DNA from: Mycolicibacterium vaccae NBRC 14118 = CIP 105934
GTDB lineage: Bacteria; Actinomycetota; Actinomycetes; Mycobacteriales; Mycobacteriaceae
Direction of reading: 5' to 3'
Assembly (NCBI RefSeq): GCF_001552715.1
Contig: NZ_BCRS01000062.1
Span: 1 to 32,499 of the forward strand
Length of the DNA stretch: 32,499 bases
The position numbers and the translations under genes were made by a program. The notes under the pieces were generated by a model, which saw only the letters and a program-made list of their open reading frames with translations, had not been told where the DNA came from and ran no database searches. Below are positions 16,439 to 23,779 of the stretch, in pieces. The stretch's first letter is position 1. The number at the start of each line of letters is the position of its first letter.

Positions 16439-17530
16439 ATGAAGCTACCCGTGATGCCGCCGGTGCCTCCGATGCTGTCGCGGCCCGTCGCTGGGTTTCC
16501 TCAGGGCCCCGCGGCGCTGTCCTATGAACCCAAATGGGACGGGTTCCGCTCGATCCTGTTCCGCGACGGCGACGAGGTCGAGCTGGGCAGCCGCAACGAA
16601 CGGCCGATGACGCGGTACTTTCCGGAACTCGTCGAGGCAGCGCGCGTCGAACTACCGGACCGCTGCGTCGTCGACGGCGAGATCGTCATCGCGACCGGGG
16701 ACGGGCTCGATTTCGAGGCGCTGCAGCTGCGACTGCACCCGGCCGCGTCGCGCGTGCAGATGCTCGCCGGGCAGACACCTGCGGCATTCATCGTGTTCGA
16801 TCTGCTCGCGCTCGGCGACACCGACTACACGGGTCAGCCGTTCTCGGAGCGTCGCGCCGCGCTGGTCGAGGCGCTCGCGGGAACCGGCCCGACGTTCCAC
16901 GTGACACCGGCAACGACCGATGTCGACACCGCGCAACGCTGGTTCGACGAGTTCGAGGGCGCGGGACTCGACGGCATCGTCGCCAAGCCGCTGGACGGGC
17001 GGTACCTGCCGGACAAGCGGACGATGTTCAAGATCAAGCACCAGCGCACGGCCGACTGTGTGGTCGCTGGATACCGGCTGCACAAGTCCGGGCCCGACGC
17101 GGTCGGCTCGCTGTTGCTCGGCCTCTACGACGGCGACGGATCACTGGCCTCCGTCGGAGTCATCGGCGCGTTCCCGATGGCACGTCGCCGTGAGCTTTTC
17201 ACCGAACTGCAACCGTTGGTCACCACCTTCGACAATCACCCGTGGAACTGGGCGGCCTACGCGGCAGCCAATCCGGAGGCACGTGCCTACGGCGGCGGCT
17301 CGCGGTGGAACGCGGGCAAGGATCTGTCGTTCGTGCCGCTTCGGCCGGAGCGGGTGGTCGAGGTGCGCTACGACCACATGGAAGGCCAAAGGTTTCGTCA
17401 CACAGCGCAATTCAATCGCTGGCGACCGGATCGCGACCCACGCTCGTGCACGTACGACCAGTTGGACCGGCCGGTGACGTTCCGTCTTGACGACATCGTG
17501 CCCGGCCTCATCCAGCAAGGCGAAAGCTAG
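16439..17530 (+). CDS. ligC: ATP-dependent DNA ligase LigC
   Basis: A 363-residue ATP-dependent DNA ligase, close to mycobacterial LigC as I recall it: it begins MKLPVMPPVPPML and continues SYEPKWDGFRS, where Lys32 of the KxDG motif is the adenylation site. Further ligase motifs are ELGSRNERPMTRYFPEL, CVVDGEIVIA, AFIVFDLLAL, DGIVAKPLDGRYLPDKR and MFKIKHQRTADCVV. A C-terminal OB-fold with VVEVRYDHMEGQRFRHTAQFNRWRPD completes it. The ATG at 16439 is preferred over 16430 because GGGGG precedes it and it matches the conserved N-terminus. LigC enzymes take part in base excision or end repair. It is independent of the flanking catabolic genes. Confidence 0.93.
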   Translation: MKLPVMPPVPPMLSRPVAGFPQGPAALSYEPKWDGFRSILFRDGDEVELGSRNERPMTRYFPELVEAARVELPDRCVVDGEIVIATGDGLDFEALQLRLHPAASRVQMLAGQTPAAFIVFDLLALGDTDYTGQPFSERRAALVEALAGTGPTFHVTPATTDVDTAQRWFDEFEGAGLDGIVAKPLDGRYLPDKRTMFKIKHQRTADCVVAGYRLHKSGPDAVGSLLLGLYDGDGSLASVGVIGAFPMARRRELFTELQPLVTTFDNHPWNWAAYAAANPEARAYGGGSRWNAGKDLSFVPLRPERVVEVRYDHMEGQRFRHTAQFNRWRPDRDPRSCTYDQLDRPVTFRLDDIVPGLIQQGES

Positions 17531-17682
17531 CGGGCACGACTGTACTGCTGGTGGTCGGTCGCACTTTGCTGTGTGTGGCTGTTTTCCGGATGGCGATGTG
17601 CTGCTTTTCAGCGGCGTTGCGCACGCCGTCAGCCAACCTTGTCCTTACGGCGCGCTGCAATCGGTTGACCGGCCCCAGTGGC

Positions 17683-17710
17683 GACGGGCATGACGGGCAT
17701 GACGGGCCAT
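17683..17710. repeat. Short tandem repeat, three 9-10-bp units
   Basis: GACGGGCAT occurs at 17683-17691 and 17692-17700, followed by the imperfect GACGGGCCAT at 17701-17710. It lies in non-coding sequence after ligC. No function is apparent. Confidence 0.6.
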
Positions 17711-17897
17711 CGTGTCAACGATGCCGCACGCCACCTGCCCATGCGCGATTTCCGGTGACGCACCACTGCCGCTCGAATCCATGGCGGTGATCGGACTCGG
17801 CGTCGGAGTTAGCTGCAATTGCCGGATGAGCGCCTGCGAGATGAAGGTGATTGATTCCTTCTGATCAGCGAATACGATTCCAAATATTCTGTGCGCC

Positions 17898-17928
17898 TTG
17901 CATCTCGTGGGATTACGTGGTCTATTCT
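17898..17928 (+). promoter_or_regulatory. Candidate promoter of the Rieske operon
   Basis: TTGCAT at 17898-17903 could be a -35 box and TCTATT at 17921-17926 (17-nt spacer) or TATTCT at 17923-17928 a -10 box. The KstR-type operator starts 4-6 bp further on and would cover the transcription start, a position suited to repression. Confidence 0.4.
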
Positions 17929-17932
17929 CTTC

Positions 17933-17946
17933 TAGAACATGTTCTA
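17933..17946. promoter_or_regulatory. KstR-type operator
   Basis: TAGAACATGTTCTA matches TnnAACnnGTTnnA, the established binding motif of KstR, the TetR-family repressor of cholesterol catabolism in mycobacteria. The palindrome extends to 16 bp (CTAGAACATGTTCTAG, 17932-17947). It lies 163 bp before the Rieske oxygenase start, next to a candidate promoter. The match is exact, but binding is inferred. Confidence 0.85.
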
Positions 17947-18109
17947 GTAATTGACGTGGGTGCCGGACGCGGCGGACGCAGGGGAATTAGCCGGAATCTC
18001 AGACGCTACGGAAATGGCGCTCATCCCGTAGCCGTGATGCCCGATGTGGACTATCTACTCCCCCGCCTTCCTCTGCCATGCCGCTGCACCCGATGGCGAA
18101 AGGGCGTTG

Positions 18110-19108
18110 ATGACCTCAGCAACGGAGTCGACCAGTCTGGGCCGAGCCGGGGACGCGTTCCCGCCCTACCCGTACAGCTGGTATGCAGTGGCATTCGCCC
18201 ATGAAGTCGCCCCCGGCACTGTCCTGACGAGACGCTTCCTCGACGGCGAGATCATCGTCTTCCGGACCACCTCGGGCACCCTGTCTGCCGCCGAACCCTA
18301 CTGCCCCCACCTCGGCGCGCACATCGGCAAACGCGGTTGGGTCGACGGCGAGGCGGTCGTCTGCCCGTTCCACGAATTCAAGTACGCAGCCTCGGGGCAG
18401 TGCGTCTCGACTCCTACCGGGGAACCGCCGCGCGGTGCGGCACTCAAGACGCTGCCAGTCCGTAATCACCTGGGCATGATCATGGTTTACCACGGCCCGC
18501 CCGGACAGGAGCCGGCGTTCGAACTCGACCTACCCGAATCCGATCCCGACTGGCATCCCATCGCCACGAAGAAACTGCACTTCAAGACCCACCCGCAGGA
18601 AGTCAACGAAAACGGGCTCGACCACGCGCATTTCGCGACAATCCACAAGTTCCGCAACTTCGTCGTACCCAAGCCCATGCAGATCGAAGGTCCGCGAATC
18701 TACACCGAATACGGTGGCACCAAACCCGTCCCGGTGATCGGTGGCGTCAGCTTCCACTTCAATTCCGTGCTCATCGGCCTGGGCTTCTCACTCGTGGAGA
18801 TCGCCATTCAGGGCGGCCTGAAGGTTCGTCAGATGGTGCTGCCGACACCGGTTGCCGAACGTCACGTCGACATCTACATCGGAATCAGCGCCAAGAAACG
18901 GGCACGCAGCACGGTATTGCGGGCGCTGCTGGCACCGATCGAACGGCTTCTGGGCTGGATCGTGCTGCAGGTTGTGGCATCGGAGGTGCAGCGCGACCAA
19001 CTCATCTGGGACGACAAGGTGTACCTCGAGCATCCCAAGCTCACACCGGGGGACGGTCCGATCGGCAAGTACCGGCACTGGGTCCGACAGTTCTACAGCG
19101 CATCGTGA
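18110..19108 (+). CDS. Rieske non-haem iron oxygenase, KshA/steroid-oxygenase-like
   Basis: A 332-residue Rieske oxygenase subunit. The 2Fe-2S ligands are Cys65, His67 (CPHLGAHIG) and Cys85, His88 (CPFHEFKY). The mononuclear iron site is Asp171, His174 and His179 in ENGLDHAHFATIH. The family includes 3-ketosteroid 9-alpha-hydroxylase KshA and sterol 7-desaturases; this protein is shorter than the roughly 380-390 residues of KshA, so a related steroid oxygenase is more likely than KshA itself. The start is ATG at 18110, with GAAAGGG upstream. A KstR-type operator upstream supports a sterol role. It overlaps the WS/DGAT gene by GTGA. The reductase (KshB-like) is not present. Confidence 0.88.
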   Translation: MTSATESTSLGRAGDAFPPYPYSWYAVAFAHEVAPGTVLTRRFLDGEIIVFRTTSGTLSAAEPYCPHLGAHIGKRGWVDGEAVVCPFHEFKYAASGQCVSTPTGEPPRGAALKTLPVRNHLGMIMVYHGPPGQEPAFELDLPESDPDWHPIATKKLHFKTHPQEVNENGLDHAHFATIHKFRNFVVPKPMQIEGPRIYTEYGGTKPVPVIGGVSFHFNSVLIGLGFSLVEIAIQGGLKVRQMVLPTPVAERHVDIYIGISAKKRARSTVLRALLAPIERLLGWIVLQVVASEVQRDQLIWDDKVYLEHPKLTPGDGPIGKYRHWVRQFYSAS

Positions 19109-20520
19109 CGAGCACTGCCGTCACCCCGCCGGACAGTCGCGCTGAGCGTGTCAGCGGCATGGATGCCTGGCAGTTGTACCAGGAGACCAGGCTGCAGGTC
19201 GGCAATGGGATGTCGCTCATCCTCGTCGACCGCAGTTCGGTTATCGGTGATCTCCGTGAGTACGTGGTGTCCGCGCTGAACAACCGGATGCATCTGATGC
19301 CGGCGTATCGCAAAGTGCTCTACGACCCCTGGTTCAACCCGGACCGGCCGATGCTCGTCGCCCGACCCGAGATCGACGTGTCCGCACACGTGACGGCCCT
19401 TCCGATGCCCGCTCCCGGAGGCGCGGTCGGCGCAGCCAAGGCGCTGGCGCAAGTGCGTGCCATGCATCTGAATCGGCGGGAGCCGTTGTGGCACATGTAC
19501 GTCCTCGATGACGAGGACACCGAGCGGTCCTACCTGATTTCGGTCGTCCACCACCTTCTCGTCGACGGCGACTCGACGATGGAGGTCGTCGGCTGCCTGA
19601 TGACACCAGGGGATCTGAGCGCCCGGCCTCCCAAGCCGATCCCAGCATCCTCGACCTTTCCGGCCCGGCCGTCGGCTGTCGTGCGAGATGCCCTCGCACG
19701 TAAGGGAAACCGACTACGTCGGCTGCCACGGTTGGTGACGACCTCAGCGCGTATCGCGCGCAGCAAGTGGGCGGCCCGCCACCTGGACGTCAAGGCGCCC
19801 AGGACAGCCCTGAATTGCTCGTTGTCGGGATCCTCGACCGCGGCGGTGGCCGTTCTACCGATCGTCGATCTGCAGACGGTGGCCGAAAAGCACTCGGTCA
19901 CCATCAATCACGTCCTGCTCAGCTGTGTGGGCGCGGCACTGAACGAGGTTCTGCGCCGACGGGGGGAGCGTCCCGCCGAGCCGTTGGTCGCGGCCGTACC
20001 GTATGCGATGCGCGCTGCCGACACCTCCGACTATGTCACCGACGGTGTCGGGACCACCACCGTGCTGCGAGTCAATCTCCACACCACCGTCGACGACCCG
20101 GTGCGGCGCCTGCTCGCGGTCGCCGAACATGCCCGCGCCGTGAAAGCGGTGCAGGAACAGCGCGGTGTCAACCTGTTCCGGCAGTGGAACGAGTACGCCC
20201 CGGGCCGGGCGGTTAATCTGATGTTCCGAGCTATCGAGCGTTTCGGCCTGGCCGAGCGTATTTCGTGGCCGTGCAACGTGATCGTCTCCAACGCCAGCGG
20301 GATCGCCGTCGAAGATCCGGTGTTTCTCAACCTACCCGCGTTACGTTTCCACCCGGCCGGCCCGCTCTATCACGGCATGGGGCCCAGCGTCATCGCGATG
20401 ACGTGGGACAGCAACCTGTGCCTTTCGGTGACGGCGGACACCCGCCACGTTGCCGACGCCGCCGTCATCACCGACGGGATCGCCGCCGAGTTCGCGGCCC
20501 TACTGGGCTCGGCGGGTTAG
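19105..20520 (+). CDS. Wax ester synthase/diacylglycerol acyltransferase (WS/DGAT)
   Basis: A 471-residue acyltransferase. The catalytic motif HHLLVDG (HHxxxDG) is at residues 149-155, LSCVGAALNEVLRRRGE and the conserved CNVIVSNASG follow, and PLYHGMGPSVIAMTWDSNLCLSVTAD is the family C-terminal segment. Such proteins esterify acyl-CoA to diacylglycerol or long-chain alcohols for storage lipids, but some WS/DGAT-like proteins acylate other alcohols. The start is GTG at 19105 inside the Rieske stop (GTGA), so the two are coupled. The presence of a WS/DGAT behind a KstR-type site could link lipid storage or sterol esterification to sterol uptake. The exact acyl acceptor is unknown. Confidence 0.9.
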   Translation: MTSTAVTPPDSRAERVSGMDAWQLYQETRLQVGNGMSLILVDRSSVIGDLREYVVSALNNRMHLMPAYRKVLYDPWFNPDRPMLVARPEIDVSAHVTALPMPAPGGAVGAAKALAQVRAMHLNRREPLWHMYVLDDEDTERSYLISVVHHLLVDGDSTMEVVGCLMTPGDLSARPPKPIPASSTFPARPSAVVRDALARKGNRLRRLPRLVTTSARIARSKWAARHLDVKAPRTALNCSLSGSSTAAVAVLPIVDLQTVAEKHSVTINHVLLSCVGAALNEVLRRRGERPAEPLVAAVPYAMRAADTSDYVTDGVGTTTVLRVNLHTTVDDPVRRLLAVAEHARAVKAVQEQRGVNLFRQWNEYAPGRAVNLMFRAIERFGLAERISWPCNVIVSNASGIAVEDPVFLNLPALRFHPAGPLYHGMGPSVIAMTWDSNLCLSVTADTRHVADAAVITDGIAAEFAALLGSAG

Positions 20521-20527
20521 GGGGCAG

Positions 20528-21496
20528 GTGTTCACTCTGCGGTTCGACATGCGCGCGCCCGCCCGTGGCACGCCGCCATCGATCCTGTATCCGGCCGCGC
20601 TGGAGATGGCCGAATGGAGCGAGACCCGCGGGTTGATCCTGCTGGTCGTCTCCGAGCATCACGCCGCCGAGGACGGATTCCTGCCAAGTCCGCTGCCGAT
20701 GGCCGCAGCACTGGCGGCCCGCACCAAGTCGGTACCGATCGCGGTGAGCGCCCTGATCCTGCCGCTGTACAACCCGGTCCGGTTGGCCGAGGACATCGGT
20801 GTGCTCGATCACCTCAGCGGTGGGCGCATCTCCTACACGCTGGGAATCGGGTATCGGCCTGAGGAGTTCGAATCTTTGGGGGTGGACTACCACCGCCGTG
20901 GTGAGCTGGCCGACAGCCACTTGGACATTCTGCTGAAAGCCCTCGGCGGCGAGCGCTTCAATGACGACGGACGGAGTGTCCTGGCTCAGCCGGCGCCCGA
21001 GGGTAAGGTGCGCATCTCCTACGGTGGGGGGACGCCACAGGCCGCGCGACGCGCGGCCCGGTTCGGGTTGGGATTCAACGCGCAGAACAATCTGCCCGAG
21101 GTGGTGCAGGCCTACTACGACGAGTGCACCCGGCACGGCCACGCGCCCGGGAGGGTGCAGCAGCCACGGCCTGGATTCCCGACCACCGTGTTCGTCGCGG
21201 ATGACGTAGACCGTGCCTGGCAGGAGATCGGGCCTTACTTGTTGCATGACGCGGTCAGCTACGCGCACGGCCATCACGACCCCCACATCGTCAGTCTGTC
21301 CAAGGCGAACACCATCGATGCGCTGCGCGCCGAGAACGGCAGCCACCGCATCTACACCGTCGAGCAGGCGGTCGAAGCCATCGCCCGGGACGGCGTCCTG
21401 TCCCTGCATCCGCTGTGCGGTGGCCTGCCGCCTGACATCGCGTGGACATACCTGCGGCGCGTGGTCGACGAGGTGCTGCCGCAGGTGCCCCGCTAA
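20528..21496 (+). CDS. LLM class flavin/F420-dependent oxidoreductase
   Basis: A 322-residue luciferase-like protein starting MFTLRFDMRAPARG. It contains VVSEHHAAEDGFLPSPLPMAA, VLDHLSGGRISYTLGIGYRPEEFESLGV and ISYGGGTPQAARRAARFGLGF, typical of LLM flavin-dependent oxidoreductases. The start is GTG at 20528, 7 bp after the WS/DGAT stop with a GGGGG ribosome-binding site; the in-frame extension into the WS/DGAT gene is rejected. It is the third gene of the Rieske operon and thus probably under KstR-type control. Its TAA overlaps the stop of the convergent SDR by 2 bp. Monooxygenase or F420 reductase activity cannot be separated by sequence alone. Confidence 0.88.
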   Translation: MFTLRFDMRAPARGTPPSILYPAALEMAEWSETRGLILLVVSEHHAAEDGFLPSPLPMAAALAARTKSVPIAVSALILPLYNPVRLAEDIGVLDHLSGGRISYTLGIGYRPEEFESLGVDYHRRGELADSHLDILLKALGGERFNDDGRSVLAQPAPEGKVRISYGGGTPQAARRAARFGLGFNAQNNLPEVVQAYYDECTRHGHAPGRVQQPRPGFPTTVFVADDVDRAWQEIGPYLLHDAVSYAHGHHDPHIVSLSKANTIDALRAENGSHRIYTVEQAVEAIARDGVLSLHPLCGGLPPDIAWTYLRRVVDEVLPQVPR

Positions 21497-22383
21497 AACG
21501 TCACGCCGGTGAGAGATTCGGCGGCTTCCCACAGCCGCGCGGCGGTGAACGGATCGCGGGCGGATGCGGCGGAGTCGACTTTGACAGGTGGCCCGATGGT
21601 CTGGAATCGGCCACCGGGGCCGTAGAAATCACCGGCCACGGCTGCCGGGTCGGCCGCGGCACGCAGGATGGGCAACGCTCCGGCGTCGGCGTCTTGAACG
21701 AACCACGATGTGGAGAAGCGCAGCAGCGGGTGATAGGCCAACTTCTGCCAGCCCTGATCGCGCAGCAGGGCGGTGCGGGCGCTGCCGGGATGAGCGGCGA
21801 GGCAACATGCACCGTGTCTGCGGTTCAGCTCGTGCATGAAAAGTACCTGTGCGAGTTTCGAATTGGCGTATGCCCGCGCACCGCGGTACTTCTTGTCGCT
21901 GTTCAGATCGTCGAAATCGATGATGCCGCGGCGGTGCGTAACGCTGCTCACCATGACCACGCGTTGCGTTTTGTCTTTCAAGAGCCCGGTCAGGGCGAAG
22001 TGGCCCAGGAAGTTCACACCGAAGTGGGCCTCGAAGCCGTCGCTGGTCTCGGCACGCCGTCGGTGCCTGATGCCGGCGTTGTTGATCAGCAGGTCAATTC
22101 GGCTGTGCCGCTGGCGCAGAGTGTCGGCGCAGCGTCGCACTGAGCTCAGGTCAGCGAGATCCAGTGGGGCGAACTCGGTCACTGCGCGGGGATGGCGTTG
22201 CGTGATGGCTGCCCGAGCTGTCGTCGCCGCGTCACGGCTGCGGCAGGCCAGCACGACGGTGGCGCCGAGCTTGGCCAGCCCCTGAGCGACCTCCAGGCCG
22301 ATGCCGCTGTTGGCTCCGGTGATCACGGCGACGCGCCCATCCTGGCGGCTGGCGTGGGTCATGGTCCACGGTGTGCTGGTCAT
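21493..22383 (-). CDS. SDR family, retinol-dehydrogenase-like
   Basis: A 296-residue SDR of the retinol dehydrogenase/oxidoreductase-like group: TGANSGIGLEVAQGLAKLGA for cofactor binding, VLACRSRD after the second strand (NADP preference by family), LLINNAGI, VMVSSVTHRRG with the catalytic serine and YANSK. The long C-terminal part with HPGSARTAL and the acidic/hydrophobic tail fits the group. The start is taken as ATG at 22383; ATG 22362 and 22413 are in frame, and none has a strong ribosome-binding site. It faces the LLM pseudogene head to head. The substrate is unknown. Confidence 0.82.
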   Translation of the reverse strand: MTSTPWTMTHASRQDGRVAVITGANSGIGLEVAQGLAKLGATVVLACRSRDAATTARAAITQRHPRAVTEFAPLDLADLSSVRRCADTLRQRHSRIDLLINNAGIRHRRRAETSDGFEAHFGVNFLGHFALTGLLKDKTQRVVMVSSVTHRRGIIDFDDLNSDKKYRGARAYANSKLAQVLFMHELNRRHGACCLAAHPGSARTALLRDQGWQKLAYHPLLRFSTSWFVQDADAGALPILRAAADPAAVAGDFYGPGGRFQTIGPPVKVDSAASARDPFTAARLWEAAESLTGVTF

Positions 22384-22398
22384 CGTCGCTCGAGGATA

Positions 22399-22924
22399 GG
22401 CGAGGTCTGGCACCTCGGGCTCGGTGTGCCCTACCCACCGGTTGCCGAGCGGTTCGAGCGACTGGAAGAAGCCCTGCAGATCTGCAAGCAGATGTGGGAC
22501 CCCGACAACAACGCGCTTACGCGGGCAAGCACTATCAACTGCAGGAGACGCTGTGCTCGCCGCAGCCGATCCACCGGCTCAACGTGTTGATCGGCGGTGG
22601 CGGAGAACGCAAGACGCTTCGCCTGGTGGCCCAGTACGGCGACGCGTGCAACCTGTTCGCGACCTCACCCGACGACGTCGCCCACAAGCTCGGCGTCCTG
22701 CGTCGTCACTGCGATGATCTGGGTCGCGACTACGAGACGATCCGCAGGACAGTGACGGTCCACGATCCCCAGCCGACCAAGGACACCCGCGACGAATTCG
22801 TCCGTGCCATGAGCAATACGCAAAGCTGGGCATCGACACCGCGATCGTCATGCCGAGCGACGGTGCTCCGGCGGAGTGGTTCGACAGCGTCGCCCCGGCG
22901 GTCAAGCATCTGGCCGAACTCTGA
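22399..22924 (+). pseudogene. LLM class F420-dependent oxidoreductase pseudogene
   Basis: The sequence encodes the C-terminal half of an LLM oxidoreductase in three frames. EVWHLGLGVPYPPVAERFER and EEALQICKQMW are in one frame. A frameshift near 22515 moves to YAGKHYQLQETLCSPQPI, then VLIGGGGERKTLRLVAQY and DACNLFATSP. A second frameshift near 22815 moves to EQYAKLGIDTAIVMPSDG and ends PAVKHLAEL with a TGA at 22922. About the first 150 residues of a normal family member are missing, replaced by the divergent SDR gene start. Truncation plus two frameshifts means it is not functional. It is unrelated in detail to the remnant at 8398. Confidence 0.85.
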
Positions 22925-23013
22925 CGCTTGTGCACGAGCTGCGGCTTCCCCGTGAGCTGGGGCTCAGCCTCAGAAGTCACACGTCGTCACGTTTCTCAAC
23001 CTGGGTGCTCTGG

Positions 23014-23079
23014 CCCGCGAGCAGACACAAACTCGCACGTTTTCACCGATTTCCGTGCGAGTTTGCGTCTGCTCGCGGG
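23014..23079. repeat. Large hairpin-forming inverted repeat
   Basis: Two 26-bp arms (23014-23039 and 23054-23079) are complementary except for one position, with a 14-nt loop. The arms contain CGAGCAGACRCAAACTCGCA-type sequence. There is no T-run, so a simple terminator is unlikely. The shape is that of a dispersed palindromic (REP-like) element, and I recall similar GAGCAGACGCAAA hairpins between genes in mycobacterial genomes. It lies between the LLM pseudogene and the MBL-fold gene. Confidence 0.8.
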
Positions 23080-23131
23080 GATGGGGTGACCCCTTGACTT
23101 GAATGTAGGTTGAGGTTGCACGCTGGGGTGC

Positions 23132-23779
23132 ATGAAACAAGTCCTGAGCGATCTCTGGGAAACCCGGACCTATTCACCGTTTCCGGGCCTGACGACCCAC
23201 GCATACCTGTGGACGCCGGCCCGGGCGCTGTTCTACTCGCCCGGCACCGACGACGACTTCGACGAACTCGCCGGCCTCGGCGGCGTCCGTGACCACTACC
23301 TGTCCCACCGCGACGAGGCAGGGCCGATGCTGAAGACCATCGCCGAGCGGTTCGGTTCCACACTGCACGCCCCCGAGGCCGACCTGCCCGACATCACCAC
23401 GCACGCCCACGTCGACGTGCCCCTGAGCGGACGCCACACCGACGGCAACGGCATCGAGATCATCCCGACGCCCGGCCACTCCCCCGGCAGCGTCTGCTAC
23501 CTGGTGCCCGGCGCCGAAGGCCGCTATCTGTTCACCGGCGACACACTGTTCTGCAATGCCGATGGTCAGTGGTGGGCCGGCTACATCGAGGGCTTCCACC
23601 AACCGGAAGACGCCGACACGATCGCCGACAGCCTGCGCGTGATCGCCGAACTCGCCCCCGATGTGGTGATCTCCAGTGCCTTCCAAGGGGATTCGGCCGT
23701 CCACCGGATCGAGCCGGGCCAGTGGCGCGGCCATGTCGCACACGCGATCGCGGGACTGCCTACTTCTGCGCGTACATAG
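23132..23779 (+). CDS. MBL-fold protein with atypical metal motif
   Basis: A 215-residue MBL-fold protein. The usual HxHxDH is replaced by HRDEAG at residues 59-64, so only the first His is kept in place, while the later TPGHSPGS and LFTGDTLF motifs and the C-terminal region remain. Such HRDE variants exist among actinobacterial glyoxalase-II-like proteins as I recall; the metal content and reaction may differ from classic hydrolases. The ATG at 23132 has a weak ribosome-binding site. It ends convergent with and overlapping the dehydratase reactivase by 20 bp. A link to the dehydratase operon is not evident. Confidence 0.75.
   Translation: MKQVLSDLWETRTYSPFPGLTTHAYLWTPARALFYSPGTDDDFDELAGLGGVRDHYLSHRDEAGPMLKTIAERFGSTLHAPEADLPDITTHAHVDVPLSGRHTDGNGIEIIPTPGHSPGSVCYLVPGAEGRYLFTGDTLFCNADGQWWAGYIEGFHQPEDADTIADSLRVIAELAPDVVISSAFQGDSAVHRIEPGQWRGHVAHAIAGLPTSART

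Larger units (their letters stand above)
17531..18109. other. Gene-poor interval upstream of the Rieske operon
   Basis: No reading frame here has a recognisable family motif. The left part holds three tandem GACGGGCAT-like units at 17683-17710. The right part, from about 17840, is visibly richer in A and T than the surroundings and contains the promoter and KstR-type operator of the downstream operon. The leader between the operator and the Rieske ATG is about 160 nt and shows no known riboswitch. Confidence 0.5.

Noticed and set aside
17537..17552. Possible fifth copy of the 16-bp operator (CACGACTGTACTG region after ligC)
   Set aside because: Only the right half resembles the consensus, and it lies just after a gene end with no start nearby.
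23014..23079. Hairpin as a rho-independent terminator
   Set aside because: No T-run follows either arm, and the arms are far longer than typical terminator stems.
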